DNA of 64,000 bases, from NCBI RefSeq assembly GCF_003122325.1, contig NZ_QFBC01000006.1, positions 62,001 to 126,000 of the forward strand. Reading direction: 5' to 3'. Below are positions 1-10,878 of the stretch, piece after piece. Both the position numbers and the translations under genes were made by a program. The notes beneath the pieces were generated by a model. It saw only the letters and a list, made by a program, of their open reading frames with translations. It had not been told where the DNA came from and ran no database searches. Origin of the DNA: Rhizobium album. Lineage in GTDB: Bacteria; Pseudomonadota; Alphaproteobacteria; Rhizobiales; Rhizobiaceae. Position 1 is the stretch's first letter. Every line of letters starts with the position of its first letter.

Positions 1-241
1 TCAACACCACGACGATGGCCCCGACAGTGGCATGAATGATCTGCACCACCAAGGCATTTTCTATTCCGAGCGAAATCCCCAGCGCCTGAAACAGAAAGCC
101 GCCGACAAAGGCGCCGATGACACCACTCAACAGGCAGCGGATCAATCCGCCGCCGCCGACCACCAGACTGGCGAGAAACCCCGCCACCAGACCGATCAGC
201 AGGAAGACGATCCAGGCTTGCGCTCCGACAGACATTGACAT
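1..241 (-). CDS. GlsB/YeaQ/YmgE-type small membrane protein, 3' end off the window
   Basis: The frame opens with ATG at 241 (a second ATG two codons in, at 235) and is still open at base 1, giving 80 residues without a stop. Three hydrophobic stretches (about residues 10-27, 34-55 and 63-80) are rich in glycine, with a GGGG turn near 29-32. This is the pattern of the transglycosylase-associated (GlsB/YeaQ) family, whose members are about 82-90 residues, so only a few residues are missing. These inner-membrane proteins are linked to stress responses; their molecular role is not established. An opposite-strand frame over the same bases looks like low-complexity shadow. Confidence 0.8.
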   Translation of the reverse strand, partial: MSMSVGAQAWIVFLLIGLVAGFLASLVVGGGGLIRCLLSGVIGAFVGGFLFQALGISLGIENALVVQIIHATVGAIVVVL

Positions 242-295
242 GACGATTTCCTTTCCGTTTTTCCACCCTCAGATAGAGAGCGGAGTGGAATAAAA

Positions 296-1741
296 TCAAG
301 CATTCAGCGCCCGGCCGTAGGCGTCGAGCACGCTTTCCTTCATCGTCTCGGAAATCGTCGGATGCGGGAAGATGGTGTGCATCAGTTCCTCTTCCGTCGT
401 TTCCAGGTTCATGGCGACGACAAAACCCTGGATGAGTTCGGTCACCTCGGCGCCGACCATATGGGCGCCGAGCAATTCGCCGGTCTTCTTGTCGAAGATC
501 GTCTTGACCAGGCCCTGGTCCTCGCCGAGCGCGATCGCCTTGCCGTTGGCGACGAAGGGGAAGCGGCCGACGCGAATGTCGCGGCCCTCGGCCTTCGCCT
601 TGGCCTCGGTCAGGCCAACGGAGGCGACCTGCGGGTTGCAGTAGGTGCAGCCCGGGATCTTCGCCTTGTCCATCGGATGGACGTTCGGCAGGCCGGCGAT
701 CTTCTCGATGCAGATCACCGCCTCGTGCTCGGCCTTGTGGGCGAGCATCGGCGGGCCGGCGACGTCGCCGATCGCGTAGATGCCCGGCACGTTGGTCTTG
801 CCGTAACCGTCGCTGGCGATGAAGCCGCGGTCGGTCTTGACGCCGACGGCCTCGAGGCCGATGTTTTCGACATTGGCCTGCACGCCGACGGCGGAGATCA
901 TCCGGTCGGCGGTGATGGTTTCCTTCGCGCCGTCCTTCTTCTCCACGGTGGCGGTGACGGAATTCGGCCCCTTCTCCACCTTGACGACCTTGGCGTCGAG
1001 CAAGATCTTCATGCCTTGCTTATCGAACTGCTTCTTGGCGAGCGCCGAAATCTCGGCATCTTCCACCGGCATCACCTGGCTCATCACCTCGACGACGGTC
1101 ACGTCGACGCCCATGGTGCGGTAGAAGGAGGCGAATTCGATACCGATGGCGCCGGAGCCGACGACCAGCAACGACTTCGGCATCTCTTCCGGCTTCATCG
1201 CCTCGAAATAGGTCCAGATCAGCTTACCGTCCGGCTCCATGCCCGGCAGCGCCCGCGGGCGGGCGCCGGTGGCGATGACGATGTGCTTGGCAGTGTAGGT
1301 GCCCTCGCCCTTGGCGTTCTTCGGCAGCGGCGCCTGCGGTTGCTGGATGGGCTTGGTCGTCTTGCCGACGACGATTTCGCCCGGCTTGGTGATCTTCGCC
1401 TCGCCCCAGATGATATCGACCTTGTTCTTCTTGAACAGGAAGCCGACGCCGCCGTTCATGCGCTCGGCGATGCCGCGCGAACGGGCGACGATGGCCTTCA
1501 GGTCCGGCTTGATCGTGCCTTCCAGCGTCAGGCCGTAATTCTTGGCGTGCTGGGCGCTGTGCAGCACGTCCGCGGAGCGCAAGAGCGCCTTAGTCGGGAT
1601 GCAGCCCCAGTTGGAGCAGATGCCGGCCAGATGCTCGCGTTCGACCACGGCCACCTTCATGCCGAGCTGCGCGGCCCGGATCGCCGCGATGTATCCGCCC
1701 GGGCCGGAGCCGATGATGATGACGTCGTAGTTCTCAGCCAT
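296..1741 (-). CDS. lpdA: Dihydrolipoyl dehydrogenase (E3), pyruvate dehydrogenase-linked
   Basis: A 481-residue flavoprotein disulfide reductase. It reoxidises dihydrolipoamide on the E2 subunit and passes electrons to NAD. Visible motifs are the FAD-binding GSGPGG at 11-16, the redox-active Cys42 and Cys47 in GICSNWGCIPTK, a second nucleotide-binding GSGAIG near residue 200, and the C-terminal HPTxSE pair (His460, Glu465) that acts as catalytic base. It is the last gene of the pdhA-pdhB-pdhC cluster, separated from pdhC by an esterase and an acetyltransferase gene. Cluster position makes the pyruvate dehydrogenase role likely; a second lpd elsewhere would normally serve 2-oxoglutarate dehydrogenase. 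Confidence 0.96.
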   Translation of the reverse strand: MAENYDVIIIGSGPGGYIAAIRAAQLGMKVAVVEREHLAGICSNWGCIPTKALLRSADVLHSAQHAKNYGLTLEGTIKPDLKAIVARSRGIAERMNGGVGFLFKKNKVDIIWGEAKITKPGEIVVGKTTKPIQQPQAPLPKNAKGEGTYTAKHIVIATGARPRALPGMEPDGKLIWTYFEAMKPEEMPKSLLVVGSGAIGIEFASFYRTMGVDVTVVEVMSQVMPVEDAEISALAKKQFDKQGMKILLDAKVVKVEKGPNSVTATVEKKDGAKETITADRMISAVGVQANVENIGLEAVGVKTDRGFIASDGYGKTNVPGIYAIGDVAGPPMLAHKAEHEAVICIEKIAGLPNVHPMDKAKIPGCTYCNPQVASVGLTEAKAKAEGRDIRVGRFPFVANGKAIALGEDQGLVKTIFDKKTGELLGAHMVGAEVTELIQGFVVAMNLETTEEELMHTIFPHPTISETMKESVLDAYGRALNA

Positions 1742-1759
1742 GGTGTTTCTGCCTCCGTC

Positions 1760-2335
1760 TCAAGCCGCGTTGCGGGTCATCAGGACCCAGTCGTGCTTCT
1801 TGCTGTTGTCGTATAGCGGCATCGCCTCGCAGCGCGCCGCCTCTGCAAATCCCAGGCTCCCGTACAGCGCCTGGGCGGCGTCATTGTAACTCTCGGTGAT
1901 CAGGCTGACCGGGCCGCCGCCGGAGCGGGCGATCTGATCGGCCATCAACTGCCGCCCGATGCCGTATCGCCGATGGCGGCGGTAGACGGCCAGGCTGTCC
2001 ACGAACCAGTGCCCGGCAAGCGGCCGCTGCAGGACCAGCAGCGGCTCCAGCGCCGGATGGTCGGACGGCGCCGTCGCAACCGTCTCGTCCAGCCGGTAGC
2101 CGACCGCCAGGCCGGCGACGTCGCCGCCGATTTCGGCGATCACCGCATCCCGCCAGCCGCCCTGCTGCCGGTCGTCGCGCATGCGGGCGCGGCCGTGCTC
2201 CATCGCCGTCTCGCTTTCACCGCGCAACACGCCGCCATACCAGAGCCAGGTGGCGAAACTGTGCGAGGCGATGTCGATCAGCACCGCCAGTTCCGCCGCA
2301 TCCCGCCGCTCCGCCGGACGGAGCACGACGGGCAT
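1760..2335 (-). CDS. GNAT-family N-acetyltransferase
   Basis: A 191-residue protein with one GNAT fold. The acetyl-CoA loop is seen as RRYGIG at about 122-127, preceded by the strand motif VDSLAVY and followed by the typical C-terminal ALYGSLGF block at about 157-163. The start is the ATG at 2335, two bases beyond the stop of the esterase gene; the same frame continues upstream but only as a shadow of that gene. Its location inside the pyruvate dehydrogenase cluster is shared with some relatives as far as I recall. The substrate is unknown. Confidence 0.85.
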   Translation of the reverse strand: MPVVLRPAERRDAAELAVLIDIASHSFATWLWYGGVLRGESETAMEHGRARMRDDRQQGGWRDAVIAEIGGDVAGLAVGYRLDETVATAPSDHPALEPLLVLQRPLAGHWFVDSLAVYRRHRRYGIGRQLMADQIARSGGGPVSLITESYNDAAQALYGSLGFAEAARCEAMPLYDNSKKHDWVLMTRNAA

Positions 2336-2337
2336 GA

Positions 2338-2979
2338 TCACAATCCCAGCATGACGCGCACGATCGGCTCCAGCCCCCGGCCGATGGCGCGGGTGTTTTC
2401 CGCATCGAGGTGCACGCCGTCGAGCGGCGTCGTTGCGGCTACCGATCCGGCATCGAAGAAACCGCAGCCGAGCTCGTCGGCAAGATCGCGGTAGAGCGTC
2501 GCGAGATGCGCGGACTCCTCGACACCGCCGGCAAACATCGCCGCAAAGGCGGCATTCGCCGTTTCGCAGATCGGCGGCGGCGAGACGATGAGGATTTCCG
2601 GCTGTTCGCTGCCGTCGAAGGACCAGGCGTGATGGCGCACCAGTTCCACCAGCCGCTGCACGCCCTGGGCCGCGCCGAAGGCCGTGCCGCAGAGCACCGG
2701 CTTCATGTCGTTGGCGCCGAGCAGGATGATCACCAGATCGATGGGATCGTGGCTGTGCAGGATCGTCGGCAGGATGCGCGCGCCATTGCGGTCGCAATCG
2801 GCGAGATGGTCGTCATAGGCGGTGGTGCGGCCGTTCAAGCCTTCCGCAATCACCGTGACGGAAGGGCCGAGCGCCTTGGCAAGCACGCTCGGCCAGCGAT
2901 CCTCGTAGGCATGGCGGCCAAGCGTGGCCGCATCATACCCCCAGGTCAAGGAGTCGCCGTAGCACAGAACGGTTTTCAT
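2338..2979 (-). CDS. SGNH/GDSL-family esterase (arylesterase-like)
   Basis: A 213-residue hydrolase with all four SGNH blocks: GDSLTWG with nucleophile Ser10, a Gly-Asn block near 48-50, GAND at 88-91 and DGVH with Asp187 and His190. There is no signal peptide, so it should be cytoplasmic. The arrangement fits the arylesterase/perhydrolase branch related to characterised Sinorhizobium and Mycobacterium smegmatis enzymes. It is cotranscribed with pdhC, 23 bases downstream of it. The physiological ester is unknown; a link to acetyl-group metabolism is inference from position only. Confidence 0.88.
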   Translation of the reverse strand: MKTVLCYGDSLTWGYDAATLGRHAYEDRWPSVLAKALGPSVTVIAEGLNGRTTAYDDHLADCDRNGARILPTILHSHDPIDLVIILLGANDMKPVLCGTAFGAAQGVQRLVELVRHHAWSFDGSEQPEILIVSPPPICETANAAFAAMFAGGVEESAHLATLYRDLADELGCGFFDAGSVAATTPLDGVHLDAENTRAIGRGLEPIVRVMLGL

Positions 2980-3002
2980 CCCGCACGCCTCCGTTCAAAT
3001 GC

Positions 3003-4373
3003 TCAGACGAGCATACCCATCGGGTTCTCGATGTAGCCCTTGAACGCCTGCAGCAGTTCCGCGCCGAGCGCACCATCGACGCAGCGATGGTCGGTCGAGA
3101 GCGTCACGCTCATGACGGTGGCAATCGCCAGCGCGCCGTCCTTGACCACGGCCCGCTGTTCGCCGGCGCCGACGGCCAGGATGGTCGCGTGCGGCGGGTT
3201 GATAACGGCCGAGAAATGCTTGACGCCCATCATGCCCATGTTCGAGACCGACGAGGTGCCGCCCTGATATTCCTCGGGCTTCAACTTGCGTTCCTTGGCA
3301 CGCTTGCCGAGGTCGCGCATCTCGTTGGAGATGGCCGACAGCGTCTTCAGCTCCGCCTTGCGGATGATCGGCGTGATCAGGCCGCCCGGGATCGACACGG
3401 CAACGCCGACATCGACATGCTTGTGCTTGACCATGGCGCTCTCCGTCCAGGAGACGTTGGCATCCGGCACGTCGCGCAGCGCCAGCGCCATGGCCTTGAT
3501 GACCATGTCGTTGACCGACAGCTTGTAGGCCGGCGCGCTGTCCTTGCGGGGCGCGGCGTCGTTCAGCTGGGCACGCAGCGCCAGAAGCTTGTCGAGCTCG
3601 CAATCCACGGTGACGTAGAAATGCGGAATCGTCTGCTTCGATTCGACCAGGCGTTTGGCGATGGTCTTGCGCATGCCGTCATGCGGCACGAGCTCGTAGG
3701 AGCCCTGCTCGAACAGTTTCAGCACGGCATCGTCGGAGGCACCCTTCGGTGCAACTGCCGGGGCCGATGCCGCAACCTGCGTTGCCGAGGCCATGGTCGG
3801 CGTCGATTGCGCCGGAGCGGCTGCCTTGGCGCCATCGCCGGAAACCGCCTTTTCGATATCGCTCTTGACGACGCGGCCATGCGGGCCGGAACCGGCAACC
3901 GCCGACAGGTCGATGCCGGCTTCCTTAGCCAGACGGCGAGCAAGTGGCGAAGAGAACGTCCGCGACGCACCGGAAGAAGCCGATGCGGCAGGGGCCGCAA
4001 CGGGTGCAGGCGCGGCGGCCGGTGCCGCCTGGACAACCGGTTCGCTCTTGGCAACGGCCGGTTCTTCAGCCTTGGCAGCAGCAGCCGGAGCAGACGATGC
4101 CGCACCGCTTGCGGCGGCCTTCACATCCTCGCCGTCAGCGGCGAGGATGGCGATCAGTGCGTTGACCTTGACGTTTTCCGTGCCGGCCGGGACGACGAGC
4201 TTGGCAACCACGCCTTCATCGACCGCTTCCACTTCCATCGTCGCCTTGTCGGTCTCGATCTCGGCGATGACATCGCCTGACTTGACCGTGTCGCCTTCCT
4301 TCACCAGCCACTTGGACAGGTTGCCCTCTTCCATCGTCGGCGAGAGGGCCGGCATCGTGATGTTGATCGGCAT
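3003..4373 (-). CDS. pdhC: Pyruvate dehydrogenase E2, dihydrolipoamide acetyltransferase
   Basis: 456 residues. One N-terminal lipoyl domain (about 1-80) carries the lipoylated Lys43 in TDKATMEV. An Ala/Pro-rich linker follows, then a peripheral-subunit-binding domain (about 138-175) that holds E1 or E3, then the catalytic acetyltransferase domain ending in DHRCVDG with His429 and Asp433. It forms the core of the complex and transfers acetyl groups to CoA. It lies 14 bases after pdhB. Its lipoyl domain is almost the same, also at DNA level, as that of PdhB. Confidence 0.97.
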   Translation of the reverse strand: MPINITMPALSPTMEEGNLSKWLVKEGDTVKSGDVIAEIETDKATMEVEAVDEGVVAKLVVPAGTENVKVNALIAILAADGEDVKAAASGAASSAPAAAAKAEEPAVAKSEPVVQAAPAAAPAPVAAPAASASSGASRTFSSPLARRLAKEAGIDLSAVAGSGPHGRVVKSDIEKAVSGDGAKAAAPAQSTPTMASATQVAASAPAVAPKGASDDAVLKLFEQGSYELVPHDGMRKTIAKRLVESKQTIPHFYVTVDCELDKLLALRAQLNDAAPRKDSAPAYKLSVNDMVIKAMALALRDVPDANVSWTESAMVKHKHVDVGVAVSIPGGLITPIIRKAELKTLSAISNEMRDLGKRAKERKLKPEEYQGGTSSVSNMGMMGVKHFSAVINPPHATILAVGAGEQRAVVKDGALAIATVMSVTLSTDHRCVDGALGAELLQAFKGYIENPMGMLV

Positions 4374-4387
4374 CGAAAAACCCTCCC

Positions 4388-5776
4388 TTATTTGTAGCAG
4401 ACGGTCTTCACCGCCTCGACGACTTCACCGACATTCGGCAGCGCCAGCTTTTCGAGGTTGGCGGCGTAAGGCATCGGCACGTCCTTGCCGGCGATCGTCA
4501 GGATCGGCGCATCGAGGTAGTCGAAGGCCTGCTGCATGACGCGCGTGGCGATTTCCGTGCCGACCGACGACTGCGGATAACCTTCCTCGACGGTGACGAG
4601 GCGGCCGGTCTTCTTCACCGATTCGATCACCGTCGGCAGGTCCATCGGACGGATGGTGCGCAGGTCGATGATTTCGACGTCGATGCCGAGCTTGGCCAGC
4701 TCGTCGGCAGCCTTGACCGCATAGGTCATGCCGATGCCGAAGGAGACGATGGTGGCGTCCTTGCCAATCTTGTGGATGCGTGCCTTGCCGATCGGCAGGA
4801 CGAAATCGTCAAGCTTCGGCACTTCGAAGCTGTGACCGTAGAGGATTTCGTTTTCGAGGAAGATGACCGGGTTCGGATCGCGGATAGCCGCCTTCAAGAG
4901 GCCCTTGGCGTCGGCTGCCGTGTAGGGCATGACGACCTTGAGGCCCGGAATGTGGCTGTACCAGGCAGCATAATCCTGGCTGTGTTGGGCGGCGACGCGG
5001 GCAGCCGCACCGTTCGGTCCGCGGAAGACGATCGGGGCGCCCATCTGGCCACCCGACATATAAAGCGTCTTGGCGGCGGAGTTGATGATCTGGTCGATCG
5101 CCTGCATGGCGAAGTTGAAGGTCATGAACTCGACGATCGGGCGCAGCCCGGCCATGGCCGCACCGACGCCGACGCCGGCAAAACCATGCTCGGTGATCGG
5201 CGTGTCGACGACGCGGCGCGCACCGAATTCCTGCAGCAACCCTTGGGTGATCTTGTAGGCACCCTGGTATTCGGCGACTTCTTCGCCCATGACGAAGACG
5301 TCGTCGTTGGCGCGCATTTCTTCTGCCATGGCGTCGCGCAGCGCTTCACGCACCGTCATCGTCACCATTTCCGTACCGGCCGGGATGGCCGGATCGGCAG
5401 GCGTTTCGCTCTTCGGCGCGGCCGGAACCGGAGCAGCCGCCTGCTTGGCAGGCTCTTCGGCGTTGGCCGCGGCAGGTGCAGCCTCTTCCGCCTTCGGCGC
5501 CGGCTTGGCGGAGCCGATATCGTCGGCGCTTTCGCCGTCCTGCAAAAGCACGGCAATCGCAGTATTGACCTTGACGGCCTCGGTGCCGGCAGCGATCAGC
5601 AGCTTGCCGATCACGCCTTCGTCGACGGCTTCCACTTCCATGGTCGCCTTGTCGGTCTCGATCTCGGCGATCACGTCACCGGAAGACACCTTGTCGCCTT
5701 CCTTCTTGAGCCATTTGGACAGCGTGCCCTCTTCCATCGTCGGGGAGAGCGCGGGCATCAGAATTTCGATGGGCAT
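4388..5776 (-). CDS. pdhB: Pyruvate dehydrogenase E1 beta subunit with N-terminal lipoyl domain
   Basis: 462 residues, longer than the usual 325-330 of E1-beta because a complete lipoyl domain (about 1-80, lipoyl Lys43) and an Ala/Pro/Glu linker precede the transketolase-type catalytic region that starts near residue 135. The lipoyl-E1-beta fusion is known from rhizobia and some other alphaproteobacteria and is a good lineage marker. With PdhA it decarboxylates pyruvate using thiamine diphosphate. The gene lies 15 bases after pdhA, between pdhA and pdhC. Confidence 0.97.
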   Translation of the reverse strand: MPIEILMPALSPTMEEGTLSKWLKKEGDKVSSGDVIAEIETDKATMEVEAVDEGVIGKLLIAAGTEAVKVNTAIAVLLQDGESADDIGSAKPAPKAEEAAPAAANAEEPAKQAAAPVPAAPKSETPADPAIPAGTEMVTMTVREALRDAMAEEMRANDDVFVMGEEVAEYQGAYKITQGLLQEFGARRVVDTPITEHGFAGVGVGAAMAGLRPIVEFMTFNFAMQAIDQIINSAAKTLYMSGGQMGAPIVFRGPNGAAARVAAQHSQDYAAWYSHIPGLKVVMPYTAADAKGLLKAAIRDPNPVIFLENEILYGHSFEVPKLDDFVLPIGKARIHKIGKDATIVSFGIGMTYAVKAADELAKLGIDVEIIDLRTIRPMDLPTVIESVKKTGRLVTVEEGYPQSSVGTEIATRVMQQAFDYLDAPILTIAGKDVPMPYAANLEKLALPNVGEVVEAVKTVCYK

Positions 5777-5791
5777 GGTCTTGCCTCCCGA

Positions 5792-6838
5792 TCAGATGAG
5801 AATGTCGGTGTAGAGCTCGGATACATCCGGCTCCGGATCGGACTGGGCAAAATCGGCACTGTCGGCAACGATGTCGCGGACATCCTTGTCGATCGCCTTC
5901 AGATCGTCCTCGCTGGCCCAGCCCTTCTCGATCAGACGGGCACGCACCTGCTCGATCGGATCGTGCTCGGAGCGCATCTTCTGGACTTCGTCCTTGGAGC
6001 GATATTTCGCCGGGTCGGACATCGAGTGGCCGCGGTAGCGGTAGGTTTGCATTTCGAGGATGATCGGACCCTTGCCGGAACGGCAATGCTCCACCGCCTC
6101 GTCACCCGCTGCCTTCACGGCGCGGACATCCATGCCATCGACCTGGAAACCGGGGATGCCGATTGCCGAGCCGCGCTGCGAGAAATCGACGCCTGCCGAA
6201 GCGCGGGCGACCGAAGTGCCCATGGCGTAGCGGTTGTTCTCGATGATGTAGATGCAGGGCAGCTTCCACAGCGCCGCCATGTTGAAGCTCTCGTAAACCT
6301 GGCCCTGGTTGGCCGCGCCGTCGCCGAAATAGGCGAGCGAGACGTTGTCATTGCCACGATACCTGTTGGCAAAGGCAAGACCGGTGCCGAGCGACACCTG
6401 GGCGCCGACGATGCCGTGGCCGCCGTAAAAATTCTTCTCCTTGGAGAACATGTGCATGGAGCCACCCTTGCCCCGGGAATAACCGCCCCGGCGCCCGGTG
6501 AGCTCGGCCATGACACCGCGCGCAGTCATGCCGGTGGCCAGCATGTGGCCGTGGTCGCGGTAACCGGTGATGACCTGGTCGCCTTCCTTCAGCGCCATCT
6601 GCATGCCGACGACGACAGCTTCCTGACCGATGTAGAGGTGACAGAAGCCGCCGATGAAGCCCATGCCATAGAGCTGGCCGGCCTTTTCCTCGAAACGGCG
6701 GATGAGCAACATCTCACGATAGGCACCAAGTTCCTGATCGCGGTCGAATTCCGCAATCGTGCCACCCGTGAAATCTTTCTTGGCAGGCTTTGCCGTCGTC
6801 TTGCGGCCGGATACGGACGCGGATTTTCGCGGCGCCAT
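5792..6838 (-). CDS. pdhA: Pyruvate dehydrogenase E1 alpha subunit
   Basis: 348 residues. The thiamine-diphosphate motif is present as GDGAANQG at 172-179 ending in ENN at 200-202, and the loop RYRGHSMSDP that contacts the cofactor and, in eukaryotes, holds phosphorylation sites lies near residue 265-275. The N-terminal 20 residues are basic and Ser/Lys-rich. It is the first gene of the pdh cluster. A strong ribosome-binding site (AGGGAGGG) stands just before the ATG, and a 151-base AT-rich gap to ftsB gives room for the cluster promoter. Confidence 0.97.
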   Translation of the reverse strand: MAPRKSASVSGRKTTAKPAKKDFTGGTIAEFDRDQELGAYREMLLIRRFEEKAGQLYGMGFIGGFCHLYIGQEAVVVGMQMALKEGDQVITGYRDHGHMLATGMTARGVMAELTGRRGGYSRGKGGSMHMFSKEKNFYGGHGIVGAQVSLGTGLAFANRYRGNDNVSLAYFGDGAANQGQVYESFNMAALWKLPCIYIIENNRYAMGTSVARASAGVDFSQRGSAIGIPGFQVDGMDVRAVKAAGDEAVEHCRSGKGPIILEMQTYRYRGHSMSDPAKYRSKDEVQKMRSEHDPIEQVRARLIEKGWASEDDLKAIDKDVRDIVADSADFAQSDPEPDVSELYTDILI

Positions 6839-6970
6839 TCATCCCTCCCTGATGTTTCGATTGCGTTTCAAGCGTGCACACACCATAGGCAAGTTTGCAC
6901 GTCACAGCAATGCCAGAAATGCATGGCTAGCATTCTTGGTAAATACATGAATCTAAATAATTATTTCACA

Positions 6971-6989
6971 TTAACCTAAGTTCGGTTAA
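6971..6989. promoter_or_regulatory. Palindrome TTAACC-N7-GGTTAA upstream of pdhA
   Basis: A perfect 6-bp inverted repeat with a 7-base spacer, touching the ftsB stop codon and about 135 bases upstream of pdhA, inside the AT-rich stretch expected to hold the pdh promoter. The symmetry suggests an operator for a dimeric regulator. No T-run follows it on the minus strand, so an intrinsic terminator is unlikely. Confidence 0.35.
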
Positions 6990-7307
6990 TTAGTATTCCG
7001 TGTTGAAAATGACGATTTCGTCGCTGCGCGACACATTCAGCGCATAGCGGGCTTTCTCGTCGAGAATGTCCTTCTCGAGAGAGCCGTCACTCATCAGGGA
7101 AACCTGCCGCTCGAGCGACTCACGCGCGGCTGTCAGCTTCTTCAGTTCGCCATCAAGCTCGACACGCTTGCGCTCGAACGCCTCCGTGGCGATCAGGCCG
7201 AAATCACCATGAACGGAATGATAGCTGAAGTAGGACACGAAAGCGACGGCGATCGCAGGCAGGATCAGGCGGCCGAACTTCCGTTTCTTATGATGTTTTG
7301 TCCACAT
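6990..7307 (-). CDS. FtsB/DivIC-family septum formation initiator
   Basis: 105 residues: a short basic N-terminus (KHHKKRKFGR), one membrane segment at about 14-32, then a coiled-coil stretch of about 38-72 (Glu/Lys/Leu-rich), and a short C-terminal region. This is the layout of FtsB/DivIC, the bitopic protein that joins FtsL and FtsQ in the divisome. It sits between enolase and pdhA on the same strand, as is common in alphaproteobacteria. Confidence 0.88.
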   Translation of the reverse strand: MWTKHHKKRKFGRLILPAIAVAFVSYFSYHSVHGDFGLIATEAFERKRVELDGELKKLTAARESLERQVSLMSDGSLEKDILDEKARYALNVSRSDEIVIFNTEY

Positions 7308-7397
7308 TTATGCGAAGCTCTGGATACGCAGTACACTATGCGGAAAATTACCGCAGAGAGATTAACCGTCCGTTGACCGTGTTTGCGACCAGGAAAA

Positions 7398-7426
7398 GAA
7401 AAACCCGCAGCGGCGACGCTGCGGGT
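7398..7426 (-). terminator. Intrinsic terminator of eno
   Basis: On the minus strand a 10-bp perfect stem (ACCCGCAGCG with CGCTGCGGGT, arms 7403-7412 and 7417-7426) with a TCGC loop is followed directly by a T-run. It lies 32 bases downstream of the eno stop codon. Confidence 0.85.
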
Positions 7427-7457
7427 CCAGTGCAGGCGAAAATTGAGCTGATGGCTA

Positions 7458-8852
<1,395 letters not shown>

Positions 8853-8912
8853 TCATGTCAGTCCTTTGAACGCGAGGTACGGCGCGGCCTCTTCCTTTGG
8901 CGGATGGCGCCG

Positions 8913-9764
8913 TCAGGCCGATTTCGATACCGCATCGAAGGCCAGCAGCGTTTCGAGAAGCCGCGGCAGGTCGTCGAGCTTGATCATGTTCGGCCCGTCC
9001 GAGGGCGCGTTGTCGGGATCTTCATGCGTCTCGATGAATACGCCGGCGACACCGACGGCGACCGCCGCCCGCGCCAGCGTCTCGACGAACTCGCGCTGCC
9101 CGCCCGACGAGCCGCCCTGCCCGCCCGGCTGCTGCACCGAATGTGTTGCGTCGAACACCACCGGCGCGCCCATCGCTGCCATGATCGGCAGCGAGCGCAT
9201 ATCGGACACCAGGGTGTTGTAGCCGAAGGACGCGCCACGCTCGCACAGCAGGATATTGGCGTTGCCGCTGGCGTTCAGCTTGTTGAGGACGTTCTTCATG
9301 TCCCAGGGCGCCAGGAACTGGCCCTTCTTGACGTTGACGGCGCGGCCGGTCTTCGCCGCCGCCACCAGGAGATCCGTCTGCCGCGACAGGAAGGCCGGGA
9401 TCTGCAGCACGTCGACCACCGGGGCCACCAGGGCGCAATGCTCTTCGGTGTGGACGTCGGTGATGACCGGAAAGCCGTATTCGCGTTTCAGGTCGGCAAA
9501 CACGTCCAGCGCCTTTTCCAGGCCGATACCGCGCTCGGCGGAAAGAGAGGTGCGGTTCGCCTTGTCGAAGGAGGATTTGTAGACGAGGCCGAGGCCGAGC
9601 GTCCTGCAGATTTCCGTCAGCCGTCCGGCCACCATGAAGGCGTGGTCGCGGCTTTCCATCTGGCAGGGACCGGCGATCAGCGACAGCCGTGCGCTGTTGG
9701 AGAAGGTGACCTTGCCGTTGCCTTCACCGACGACGACGCTGGAATTGGTGGTTACTGCAGTCAT
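8913..9764 (-). CDS. kdsA: 3-deoxy-8-phosphooctulonate synthase (KDO-8-P synthase)
   Basis: 283 residues. It condenses arabinose 5-phosphate with phosphoenolpyruvate for the KDO sugar of lipopolysaccharide. The typical segments are visible: [11 protein letters not shown] near 28-38, [10 protein letters not shown] near 64-73, the [11 protein letters not shown] block and [19 protein letters not shown] near the C-terminus. Its start codon overlaps the stop of the VOC gene upstream (ATGs at 9764, stop of the neighbour at 9761), so the two are translationally coupled. The neighbour enolase makes its substrate phosphoenolpyruvate. Confidence 0.97.
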   Translation of the reverse strand: MTAVTTNSSVVVGEGNGKVTFSNSARLSLIAGPCQMESRDHAFMVAGRLTEICRTLGLGLVYKSSFDKANRTSLSAERGIGLEKALDVFADLKREYGFPVITDVHTEEHCALVAPVVDVLQIPAFLSRQTDLLVAAAKTGRAVNVKKGQFLAPWDMKNVLNKLNASGNANILLCERGASFGYNTLVSDMRSLPIMAAMGAPVVFDATHSVQQPGGQGGSSGGQREFVETLARAAVAVGVAGVFIETHEDPDNAPSDGPNMIKLDDLPRLLETLLAFDAVSKSA

Positions 9765-10657
9765 GACATGTCCTCAAATACGAAAACGGCGCCCTGGCCC
9801 GGAGCCGGCGGTACGATCAACCTGTTGTGCCTGGCGGTGAATGCAACAGCACTGGCGCTCAGAACCCGATGCGCCGCATCGAGGTCACGAGTCCGGAAAA
9901 CGACGGCCTGCCCGCGCAGCCCACGCGAATGGGTCGATGTCCGCAAGCCGAGGCACTCCTCCATGGCCTCGGGGTCGAGGACGGTCAGACGCACATTGGC
10001 GGCTTCGACGGAGAGCGCACCCTCCCCGCCATCGACCGGTTTTCCGGAGACGATAGAGGTCAGGAAGTCTCGGAAATCAGCCGGACCCGGCTCGGAAAAC
10101 AGCAGTTCCGAAAGGCCTGACGCCCCGTTTCGATGCGCCTCCAGCGCCGAGCGGTCGGCAGGCAGCGGGTTCTTGCGCTCGCAGGTGAAAAAGGTGAAAT
10201 CCGGCGAACGCAAATCGGCGGCAAAGGCCAGCAGGAAAGAAGCGGTCAGGCTCGCGCCGTCCGGCATCTTCACCGGCCGCGAAAAGGTCAGCATCGGCCC
10301 GCCGGACAGGCCGGCCTCGCGAAAAGCCCGGTCGTCTTCCTCGGCATCATTGCTCGCGAGCGCAATGCCGGAAAACCCTTCCGCGCCGCGCCGGAAGCGA
10401 AAGGCCTGATCGCGCGCCACGAACATATTGCCAGCCTTCGCCGCGGCCGCGCACTCGCCGGCATCGGCAACGGCAAGCGGCTCCAGATAGGTCTTGTCGG
10501 CGAGATAGACGCAGGCGTTTTCGGTGCCGAACGGATGGCGGGCGTCACTTGCGACGGTAAAGCCAAGTTCAGTGAGGCGCTGTCGGGCGAGGTCGAGGCC
10601 GGCGGTCGGCAAGACAAGATGATCCACCGCCCGCGGGCCGGATGCCGAAGCTGACAT
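9761..10657 (-). CDS. Glyoxalase-like (VOC superfamily) protein
   Basis: 298 residues. The N-terminal part ([26 protein letters not shown]) is a typical VOC opening module with a metal-ligand His, followed by a [12 protein letters not shown] strand; a second, weaker module covers the C-terminal half. This matches the glyoxalase-like-domain family of unknown substrate. ATG at 10657 is preferred to a TTG one codon earlier. The gene overlaps kdsA by four bases, and its upstream region is shared with divergent lexA. The enzyme reaction cannot be told from sequence. Confidence 0.8.
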   Translation of the reverse strand: MSASASGPRAVDHLVLPTAGLDLARQRLTELGFTVASDARHPFGTENACVYLADKTYLEPLAVADAGECAAAAKAGNMFVARDQAFRFRRGAEGFSGIALASNDAEEDDRAFREAGLSGGPMLTFSRPVKMPDGASLTASFLLAFAADLRSPDFTFFTCERKNPLPADRSALEAHRNGASGLSELLFSEPGPADFRDFLTSIVSGKPVDGGEGALSVEAANVRLTVLDPEAMEECLGLRTSTHSRGLRGQAVVFRTRDLDAAHRVLSASAVAFTARHNRLIVPPAPGQGAVFVFEDMS

Positions 10658-10815
10658 CAAGACGATCCTCCATTAAATGCGTGGATGCTGCTTTGCTCTT
10701 TTTGAACCCGGATTGCAAGCGCTCGCGAACAGCCGCCCGACATTGCCCGCACGGGCTTTTTCCTTGCGCAAGGGGGTGAAAATGCGAACTTATCCATCAA
10801 AATTGGGGTCTTGCG

Positions 10816-10830
10816 GAACACATCCCGAAC
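10816..10830. promoter_or_regulatory. LexA (SOS) box, GAAC-N7-GAAC
   Basis: A perfect direct repeat GAAC-ACATCCC-GAAC, the reverse complement of the GTTC-N7-GTTC box bound by LexA in alphaproteobacteria. It lies 49 bases before the lexA start and probably overlaps the promoter, giving autorepression. Confidence 0.85.
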
Positions 10831-10841
10831 AGATAGTGTCT

Positions 10842-10856
10842 GTTCTGGATTTGTTT
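10842..10856. promoter_or_regulatory. Second, degenerate LexA box, GTTC-N7-GTTT
   Basis: GTTC-TGGATTT-GTTT, one base off the consensus, in the opposite orientation to the upstream box, 11 bases beyond it and 22 bases before the lexA start codon. A weak second site for LexA is the simplest reading. Confidence 0.55.
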
Positions 10857-10878
10857 CGCGATTCTGGGGATGAAAACG

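Noticed and set aside
4772-6979. A 735-codon open frame opposite pdhB and pdhA
   Set aside because: Composition is typical antisense shadow (His/Asp/Arg/Leu repeats), with no recognisable domain.
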